From contig NC_084798.1 of assembly GCF_963169125.1 (NCBI RefSeq), positions 169,413,980 to 169,477,979 of the forward strand: a DNA stretch of 64,000 bases. The letters run 5' to 3'. The position numbers were made by a program, and so were the translations under genes. Within the stretch, counting starts at the first letter, position 1, and the number at the start of each line of letters is the position of its first letter. This DNA comes from Humulus lupulus. Its lineage: Eukaryota > Streptophyta > Magnoliopsida > Rosales > Cannabaceae. Below are positions 57,008 to 64,000 of this stretch, one piece after another. The notes under the pieces are model-generated. The model had not been told where the DNA came from. It saw only the letters and a list, made by a program, of their open reading frames with translations, and did not search any database.

Positions 57008-57016
57008 TGGCTGCTA
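57008..57016 (-). promoter_or_regulatory. Candidate stop-codon readthrough site between gag and pol
   Basis: On the minus strand TAG CAG CCA. This matches the UAG-CAR-YYA context known from tobacco mosaic virus to promote readthrough. gag and pol are in one frame and no other stop occurs between the gag start and the pol end. The alternative is a point mutation of an ordinary codon in a continuous gag-pol frame. Confidence 0.5.
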
Positions 57017-59491
57017 AATGGAGGTTAGCGGTTTATCAGTCGCATCCGCTAATTCTTGGAACTTTTTCCAATATGGTAAGAAAGAGTTGATCCAGTTTAC
57101 ACATTCTCTGATCTCAGCATCCTCATCATCATCGCCCTCATCACCCAATAATACTGCCTCTAAGGCATCACTGCTCATCCTTCTCTTGGAGACTGCCTTT
57201 TCTATCATATCCACACTAAAGCAACTGTCACTAGCCACCGGATAATTCATAGACTTGAAGACATTAAAGACCACCTCATCTCCTTGAACTCTCAGCTTAA
57301 GCTCTCCTTTTTGAACATCAATAAGAGCTTGGCCTGTGGCTAAAAATGGTCTACCAAGAATAATAGGAACATCTGTGTCCTCCTCCATGTCCGGAACAAT
57401 AAAGTCAGCGGGAAATATGAACTTATCCACTTTCACAAGAACATCCTCAATAATACCTCGTGGATGTGTTAACGATCGGTCTGCGAGCTGTAAAGTGACA
57501 GTTGTTGGTTTTGCCTCCCCCAAACCAAGTCTTTTAAACACAGATAAGGGCATCAAATTGATACTTTCCCCCAGATCACATAAGGCGTGCTTGCATTCAA
57601 ACTTGCCAATGGTGCAAGGTATGGTGAAACTCCCCGGATCTCTCAGCTTTTGGGGTAACTTCCTTTGTAAAATAGCGCTGCACTCTTCAGTGAGTGCTAC
57701 AGTCTCATAGTCCTCCATTCTCCTTTTCTTTGACAGAATCTCCTTCATAAACTTAACATAACTGGGCATCTGCTCCAAGGCCTCCGCAAAAGGAATGTTT
57801 ATGTGCAGCTTTTTAAACACCTCAAGAAACTTAGAAAACTGTTTATCAAGGGTAGTCTTTCTAAGCCTCTGAGGGTATGGAACTCTAACTGGCTGCTCAA
57901 TGACAACTGGGGGACTCTGTTCTGACTTCTGATGGTCTTCAGTAACCCTTTCTGAATCAGACTGTGCACCCATCTCTTTTTTCTGAACCACTGCCTGTGG
58001 AGGTCTAGGCTGCTCTGTTTGCTTCCCACTCCGCAAAGTGATTGCTTGAACTTGCTCCTTGGGGTTGACTTCAGTATTACTTGGCAAGTTTCCCTGGGGT
58101 CTGTTATTGAGCATATTTGCCAACTGCCCAACCTGTGTCTCAAGGTTTCGAATGGAGGATCTTGTCTCAGTCATAAATTGAGTCTGAGTGTTAGTAAGAG
58201 TCAACAGGGCAGCTTGCAGTTCATTAGGTCTCTCAGGTGGAGGCATTGATTGTTGAGGCCTAGGCTGCATTGATGACGAAGCTTGATTCATAGGTGGCTG
58301 AGGCATGTTATTCTGAAATTGACCCTGAAACTGAGGTTGTTGGCCTTGATTATTCTTCCACGAAAAATTGGGATGATTTCGCCACCCAGGATTGTAGTTG
58401 TTGGAGAATGGATTATTGAGTGGCCTCTGAAAATTTCCCACCGCCTGAACTTGAGCATGATCCATGGGGGTGTTATTCATACAGATAGGGCACTGATCGA
58501 CAGAATGAGCACCACCACACATTTCACATCTCACTGCCATCTGAACCGCATTAGCAGACACACTACTCTGTTGCAACTGCTTGGTCAAAGAGGTTACTTG
58601 CGCTGTTAAGGCAGTGATTGCATCTAGCTCATGCACCCCAGCTACCTTTCTGACTCCTGATGATCTTTCCTCAGACCACTGATGGTTGTTTGTAGCCATG
58701 TCCTCCAGCAGTTCATAAGCACCAGCTGCGCTCTTGCTCATAAAAGTGCCACCCGCTGCAGCATCAATAATGGTTCTGGTTGTCGAACATAAACCATTGT
58801 AGAAATTCTGTACTAGCATCCACTGTTCTATGCCATGATGAGGACATCTTCTCAGGAGTTCCTTAAACCGTTCCCAAGCTTCATACAGTGACTCTCCGTC
58901 ATTCTGGCAAAAGTTATTTATCTCTCCCCTCAATTTAGCAGCCTTTGACGGAGGGAAAAATTTGGATAAAAATTTCTGAGCCAGATCTTGCCAAGTGACA
59001 ATGGAGTTTGGCTGCAGAGAATTCAGCCAACTTTTAGCTTTGTCCCTTAGAGAAAATGGGAAGAGCCTAAGCTTGATTGTGTCATCACTCACCCCATTAT
59101 ATTTGAAGGTTCCACACAATTCCAGGAAGTTGGACAAATGGGTGTGAGGATCTTCAGAGGGCAACTCATTGAATTGCACAGAGGACTGCACCATTTGTAA
59201 AATAGCAGGCTTGATTTCGAAGTTGTTGGCCTCTACAGCGGGTGGGCGTATACTATTTTGTACTCCCGTCAGAGTGGGTAGCACATAATCTCTCAGACTC
59301 CTCTCAGCGTTGGTCTGAGCCTGAACCCCTTGGACAACTCCTGGATTTAGACCATTCCTGCCATCTCCATCATTCTGTGCCATCTTCACAGAATTCTGGG
59401 TCTCTCTCTTAGTCTTTCTGATTTGATTGCAAGACTTTTCGATCTCGGGATTCAGAGGAACAAGTGTGGCTTTTCCTTTTCTGCCACGCAT
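57014..59491 (-). CDS. Athila gag with protease
   Basis: Open from 59527, but [18 protein letters not shown] at 59491 resembles the usual Athila start, so I chose it. The retrotransposon gag domain (about residues 115-260) includes [19 protein letters not shown] and [18 protein letters not shown] zinc-knuckle-like [13 protein letters not shown] lies near residue 335. The protease shows [20 protein letters not shown] near residue 650, where D-L-G is the Athila form, and [13 protein letters not shown]. Ends at TAG 57014-57016, followed by CAG CCA in the same frame as pol. Confidence 0.92.
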   Translation of the reverse strand: MRGRKGKATLVPLNPEIEKSCNQIRKTKRETQNSVKMAQNDGDGRNGLNPGVVQGVQAQTNAERSLRDYVLPTLTGVQNSIRPPAVEANNFEIKPAILQMVQSSVQFNELPSEDPHTHLSNFLELCGTFKYNGVSDDTIKLRLFPFSLRDKAKSWLNSLQPNSIVTWQDLAQKFLSKFFPPSKAAKLRGEINNFCQNDGESLYEAWERFKELLRRCPHHGIEQWMLVQNFYNGLCSTTRTIIDAAAGGTFMSKSAAGAYELLEDMATNNHQWSEERSSGVRKVAGVHELDAITALTAQVTSLTKQLQQSSVSANAVQMAVRCEMCGGAHSVDQCPICMNNTPMDHAQVQAVGNFQRPLNNPFSNNYNPGWRNHPNFSWKNNQGQQPQFQGQFQNNMPQPPMNQASSSMQPRPQQSMPPPERPNELQAALLTLTNTQTQFMTETRSSIRNLETQVGQLANMLNNRPQGNLPSNTEVNPKEQVQAITLRSGKQTEQPRPPQAVVQKKEMGAQSDSERVTEDHQKSEQSPPVVIEQPVRVPYPQRLRKTTLDKQFSKFLEVFKKLHINIPFAEALEQMPSYVKFMKEILSKKRRMEDYETVALTEECSAILQRKLPQKLRDPGSFTIPCTIGKFECKHALCDLGESINLMPLSVFKRLGLGEAKPTTVTLQLADRSLTHPRGIIEDVLVKVDKFIFPADFIVPDMEEDTDVPIILGRPFLATGQALIDVQKGELKLRVQGDEVVFNVFKSMNYPVASDSCFSVDMIEKAVSKRRMSSDALEAVLLGDEGDDDEDAEIRECVNWINSFLPYWKKFQELADATDKPLTSI

Positions 59492-59602
59492 ATACCAAAA
59501 TTCACCTGAGATAGAAAAATTTAGCAACTAAACAGATTAGAAGCAAATAAATTAAAATCAAATTAGAATAAAAATTAATTAAACTGATATTGATAATTTT
59601 CA
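59492..59602 (-). other. Athila leader between PBS and gag
   Basis: Short AT-rich leader. It contains TCTATCTCAG/GTGAATTTTGG just before gag, which could serve as a splice acceptor. I see nothing else. Confidence 0.6.
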
Positions 59603-59620
59603 GTCCCCGGCAACGGCGCC
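59603..59620 (-). other. Athila primer binding site, tRNA-Asp type
   Basis: On the minus strand TGGCGCCGTTGCCGGGGA, the 18-base site complementary to tRNA-Asp that typifies Athila. It lies six bases from the LTR end. Confidence 0.95.
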
Positions 59621-59626
59621 AAAAAC

Positions 59627-61019
59627 TTGTTGCGATAATTTTTGCTATGCAAGTGCACACAGTCGCGAACTTGTAATAAAATGGTAAAACCAAGTATCGT
59701 CCTCAAGGACTGAATTATCAATTACCAGTCAATTAATCTCTTGTTCTATTTGATGAATTAAAACTTCTTGATTTTTGTAAAATACAGCAAAAGAACCGAT
59801 AAAGTGCAGAAATAATAATCGACAATTAAATAGCATAATAACTAATAGTAAAAACTCTTAATTCAATCACTGAGAAACAATTAGGATATTCAATCTCATC
59901 AACTATCCTTCCTATTATTCCCTAATGCCAAGTATGAATTCTTCTTATTTTTACCTAATTCAATTAACAAGTTGAGACAGCAGCCTATAATCATTCTATG
60001 AATTATAAACTCAACCTAGGTGACAATTTCCTATATTTCTATGGTAAATTGAACCACAAAGGTAGCATTAAATTCCATAACTTAATAACAGTTACACAAT
60101 TAATTCAGATACTTTCGTTCTAAATTAGAATTATGTCCAATATAACCACAGCATAATTAAATCTCACTTCTCAGATTTTGACTTAAAAACATATATATAT
60201 ATGACTAAAGATGGCCAATCAATAATCAATCTATAAGAACAGGTTATAAGGAATTGAAGAAGATTGAAGAAGAGGAAATTAAAATTGCATTAGGTCATAA
60301 TAGAAATTCAAGTGATTCAATTGAACATCCTATACAGAAAATTAGTTCATAGTCATAGTGCTAATCACAACATAATTTAAAGATAACATCAAAAAGAAAA
60401 ACATGTAAAAATACTCTAAGCTTGAGCCTTCAACACCAGAACTCCTCCCTCCGTCCGTACGTCCTTCTCTCTTCTTTTTCGTCCTTTAAAACCTAGGATT
60501 TTTTAGATTTTAGAGAGGCGGGCCGCGGCTCTACATACACTATGCCGCGGCCCGTGTCAAAATTTCTGGGCAGACTATCCTTTCAATGCCGCGGCTCTCT
60601 GAAACCATGCCGCGGCCCGCATCATTGTCTTCTGGGCAGAATGCCCATCCATGCCGCGGCTCTATCTAGCCATGCCGCGGCCCGAAGATGTCCTCAAAAA
60701 CCATGCTTCTGTTTCTCCCCCTAGCCGCGGCCCTACTTTGATCAAGCCGTGGCTCTTAAGGAATTCTTCAATTCTTCAAGTTTTCATCCCAAAATTTCAC
60801 CAACACTTCCAAATGGTATTGAGAACCATTCTTGATCAAAATATGATGAAAAACTCGATTATTTCTTCCCTTTCTTTGGCATTTCCTTCCACATGCTCAA
60901 TTCTTCCTGATATTCACAAAAACAACCAAACAAAGCGTAAACCCGCGCTAAAACAAGGAAAAACAAAATAAAAGACTACTAAAAACATCACCAAGACATC
61001 ATAAAAACTAGACTCATCA
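59627..61019 (-). repeat. Athila LTR shared by the two tandem units
   Basis: 1393 bp, matching 49207-50598 with two substitutions and one 1 bp indel as far as I could compare. It is followed on the left by the PBS of the first unit and on the right by a PPT of a second unit, so it serves as 5' LTR of one and 3' LTR of the other. Contains the GCCGCGGC array at 60518-60756. Confidence 0.82.
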
Positions 61020-61035
61020 AACTCCCCCAAACTTA
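61020..61035 (-). other. Athila polypurine tract (second unit)
   Basis: Same sequence as at 50599-50614, next to the shared LTR. A PPT on this side of an LTR that also adjoins a PBS is the signature of a tandem junction. Confidence 0.7.
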
Positions 61036-62363
61036 ACCTTTACTCGCCCTCGAGTAAAGACCAAGTTAAACTAACAAAAAGAAACAAACACAAAAACGAA
61101 CAAGTTAAACCATCATTACCATCTACACTGCTTTGCCAACACTCATGAAATCTCAATTGCAATATTTATAACCAGAATTTCAGCTCAATTGCCTTAAAGT
61201 CCAACTTATACAGTTCAATTAGGGAAATCAATAATATATCATGAAAATGACTACAATACTTGCATTCTATCATATATGCTCAACTCATTCCAGACAATTC
61301 CACAAACCAAATCTACAATATGCTTGCATTAATCGACCTTCTCCACTAATGTCAACAACACATGTTTTGAAATCAACAGGACTTTCACAGGTTATAGTGT
61401 TAGGCTTAGGTAAGGGTAGATGAAATTCTCATTTAAGCTCAATCATTACCATAAGCATAAAACCTTAAAACCAACCAAAATTTTTCTTTACCACACCCAA
61501 AATCACCCTTTTATACAATTAGAGAGAGAGATGACAACACTTTTCATTATTTTCTTCTTTTCTTTTTCTAGACTTATCACTTTTTTTTTTTTTTTTTTTT
61601 CAAATCACACTCCCCCAAACTTATTATTTTCTATATATAAATATGATCAAGGAGTGTGACAAAGTGATATTATTCTTTTTTCTTTTTTTTTTCTCAAAGA
61701 CTTCTCTCTCTCTTCTTTTTGTACAATCATACTGTATTCCAATCATAACAACCTCTTACTATTTTTCCTTCTTCTTTCCCACAGATTATATGCTTATGAT
61801 AACAAAAGGAAAGGAAAACAAAAATAAAGAAGTTAAGAAATTTAGGCTCAAATAGTATGATCAAGAACAAAAACCAAATTCAAGGCTCAAAAGGGTAACT
61901 AAGGATAATTAACTCAAGGTCGGCTTGAAAGGCACAATCGATCCAACAAAAAAATTGCCTAAATCACTTTTCTAAACACATGTCATCAAGAATTTCGCCT
62001 CAAAAGCCAAATAATGCAAGTTCTATTAGATTCAAATTGTCATTCCACCAACCCTAGTCAAACACATATAATACAATCCAAAATGTTATCTTTTCAAAAC
62101 ATATTAAAAATTTCCCACAGAACTTTTTAAATTCAACTCTAAAACAATTGAACCAAGCACACAGTTGAATTCAATTTCCTTTTCACGAGCAAAGACAAAG
62201 CAAGTACAGACAAGAATGATGGTTTAACTTTTACACTACAGAAAACTAAACTAAACTAAACAACGCAGAAAACAAAATAAGCTCCCCCCCAAACTTAAGA
62301 CGCACATTGTCCCCAATGTGATAAAGAAAAAGAACAAGGGAAGAGAACTTACCTGACGCCACA
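61036..62363 (-). other. Second Athila unit: region between PPT and envelope-position gene
   Basis: Same content as 50615-51942, including the PPT look-alikes and the hairpin (62301-62318). I found no differences. Confidence 0.7.
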
Positions 62364-63662
62364 TCAGTATGGCGGTGGAGGTGGTGGAGGTGGCCACTGA
62401 TATGGAGTGTACTGTGGCGGTGGAGTGAAATAATTCTCATCGGCTGAACTCATAGTCCACCTCATGACCAAGGTATTCAACTCCTCAATGTGAGCCCGCC
62501 CATATTCATTTTGTTGCACCATAAAGTCATTATAGTGCTGATTTTGCGCCTGCTGCGATTGGATTAAATACTGATTTTGTTGAATAATGTAATCCAATCG
62601 AGCATGCGTACGCTGCGTGTGCTCATCCATCGGTCCTCCAATTGCCAAATTTTCATGTGGGTTGCTGGGACCCGCTTCTTCTACTTCCTCCTCCTCAGCG
62701 TGATCAGGGCCCCCTGTTTCATCAGCCCGGCTGCGCTTATTTGGCTGAGTAGAGTCAGGCTGCGTAAGACAGGCTGGAGGGAAGGCCGTAAACAAGGTCT
62801 GATTGATGGCCCCCATTGGCCTCCGGACTAGATCGCTGGAAAAGGTTGGTACCTCATAAGTGCTACATAAAGTCGAAAGGAAGGTACCATGGGCGACACC
62901 AGCGGTAGTGTTGAATCGACTGATGTTGCGTATGCTATATCGAATAATGCGGCCCACATCGACCTTCTTTTGAGTCATGATAGCGTACACTAACAAACAA
63001 CGCTCTCGATCAACAGAAGACAGGTGAGACGTCGGCAGTAAACGTGCACACACAAAATAAAACCACGCCTTCGCCACTGGGTTTAGCTGCCACCTGAACA
63101 ACTCTTTGGGCCTCCCAATATGATAACTGAAACGTGCCCCTTCCATACTCAAGACTGCAGCCACCGCATCATAGTCTGGCTCCTCGAAATGGGCTAACTG
63201 CCAGTATTCATCCTCTTGTGCAGAAAAAGAGGGAAGACCCAGTAATTGGTTGAATGCATAGGCTGATGTAGGCACCAATTTGCCTTTGACAAAATTATTC
63301 TGCTCTGCATCTTGATAGGAGAAATTGGCGAAAAATTCATATATAATAGAGCAGTTGGCTGAATCCACATGGTTCGAGTCACAAAACAAATTCCATCTTC
63401 GACGCACTATTTCAGCTTTTATAAGTTCATAACCAGGGTGTTGTACAGCAGGGGCCTCATCAAAGTCAAACCCCCTTTCCCTTACCACCGATCTTTTATA
63501 AATCTTTTTAAACAACTCGGCAGCATCCTTACTCACAAAAATATTCGTGTCATACTCAGCTGGGGCAGGTGGTGTTGGTGGTGGTTGAGTGCGTGATGAG
63601 GATGCTTTCTTGGAGGAGGTACCTCTAGGGGGATTTCGCTTAGGACCCATAATATCTTTCAA
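62364..63662 (-). CDS. Second Athila unit: envelope-position protein
   Basis: Encodes exactly the same 432 residues as the frame at 51943-53241. The domain comments given there apply. Its identity to the first copy, outside the LTR, is central to the tandem-array interpretation. Confidence 0.82.
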   Translation of the reverse strand: MKDIMGPKRNPPRGTSSKKASSSRTQPPPTPPAPAEYDTNIFVSKDAAELFKKIYKRSVVRERGFDFDEAPAVQHPGYELIKAEIVRRRWNLFCDSNHVDSANCSIIYEFFANFSYQDAEQNNFVKGKLVPTSAYAFNQLLGLPSFSAQEDEYWQLAHFEEPDYDAVAAVLSMEGARFSYHIGRPKELFRWQLNPVAKAWFYFVCARLLPTSHLSSVDRERCLLVYAIMTQKKVDVGRIIRYSIRNISRFNTTAGVAHGTFLSTLCSTYEVPTFSSDLVRRPMGAINQTLFTAFPPACLTQPDSTQPNKRSRADETGGPDHAEEEEVEEAGPSNPHENLAIGGPMDEHTQRTHARLDYIIQQNQYLIQSQQAQNQHYNDFMVQQNEYGRAHIEELNTLVMRWTMSSADENYFTPPPQYTPYQWPPPPPPPPY

Positions 63663-64000
63663 AAAGAACCAACTAAACCCCCAAATATGCTCTCAAGAAC
63701 TTGAGTATTCTTTCCTTTTTGGTGTCACTCCCCCCAAACTTACTAATTACCACAATCAACACCCCAAACACTAATTCCCACAATCAATAGCCTCAAACAA
63801 TAATGCCCACAATCAATAGCCTTTAACAATAATTCCCACAATCAAAAATTGGCAAAACCCTTAATCTTCTCACAAGAACAACAAAGAACAATCCACAACA
63901 CCACAATGCAATCTAATCTCTAATCAAAAGTATTAGATTAGAGAAGATACACTTACTTGAATGGCACAAAAATCCTTCTTGTGGTCTCCTTGACTGATGG
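63663..64000 (-). other. Second Athila unit: start of the stretch towards pol
   Basis: Identical to 53242-53579, with the PPT-like motif at 63728-63742. The unit continues beyond the window, where pol and gag are expected. Confidence 0.7.

Larger units (their letters stand above)
49207..64000 (-). mobile_element. Athila Ty3/gypsy tandem array: one full unit plus part of a second
   Basis: Read right to left, the first unit is shared LTR (61019-59627), PBS, gag, pol, envelope-position region, PPT and 3' LTR (50598-49207). The sequence right of the shared LTR (61020-64000) is the envelope-position region of a second unit, identical to 50599-53579 as far as I could compare. Unit length is about 10.4 kb. 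The PBS (tRNA-Asp type), the D-L-G protease and the gene order identify Athila. gag and pol are open except for one TAG between them. Confidence 0.85.

Noticed and set aside
54098..59527. Possible endogenous pararetrovirus (caulimovirus-like) sequence
   Set aside because: LTRs, an integrase and a tRNA-Asp-type PBS are present and no movement protein is seen. It is a Ty3/gypsy element.

Overview
This 64 kb window is plant nuclear DNA made entirely of transposable elements. I see no host gene, tRNA or rRNA gene. Chromodomain, Tat and Athila Ty3/gypsy elements, a Ty1/copia element, a plant LINE and a PIF/Harbinger-like MITE point to a flowering plant, probably a eudicot. Nothing identifies the species.

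The layout is a nest of insertions. The outermost element is an old Ty1/copia element on the minus strand. Its left (3') LTR is at 13431-15162, its coding region at 15204-18953, its leader at 18954-20749 and 33602-34193, its PBS at 34194-34206, and its right (5') LTR starts at 34209. (1) A minus-strand LINE (1-1443 plus 10539-13430) appears to sit in the left copia LTR. A plus-strand chromodomain (Tekay-like) gypsy element (1449-10533, TSD CTTGT) sits inside the LINE reverse transcriptase. (2) A minus-strand Tat element, Tat1 (20755-33596, TSD AAGTA), sits in the copia leader, and a 234 bp MITE (TSD TTA) sits in its 3' LTR. (3) The right copia LTR holds a 2268 bp solo LTR (35290-37557, TSD GTTTT) and a second minus-strand Tat element, Tat2, starting at 37855. 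(4) Tat2 holds a 2292 bp Tekay-type solo LTR (41978-44269), and from 49207 it is cut by a very young Athila insertion that runs off the window.

The Athila part is the most striking. Its only visible damage is one stop at the gag/pol boundary. The sequence from 49207 to at least 53579 recurs 10,420-10,421 bp to the right, from 59627 to the window end. I read this as a head-to-tail tandem: LTR, envelope-position region, pol, gag, PBS, shared LTR, then the envelope-position region of a second copy. The only three differences I found between the copies all fall in the LTR. gag and pol share one frame, separated by a single UAG followed by CAG CCA, which fits the UAG-CAR-YYA readthrough context.

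Other observations: both Tat elements carry an antisense gene on the plus strand with matching introns and its own TATA-like site. Both also carry tandem repeats built around a hairpin whose stem differs between the elements by compensatory changes. Arrays of the palindrome GCCGCGGC occur in LTRs of both the chromodomain and the Athila lineages.

Decay follows the nesting. The LINE, copia and Tat elements carry many stops (mostly TAG or TGA where C-to-T or G-to-A change is the simplest cause) and some frameshifts. The chromodomain element has stops and two frameshifts but very similar LTRs. Athila is nearly intact.
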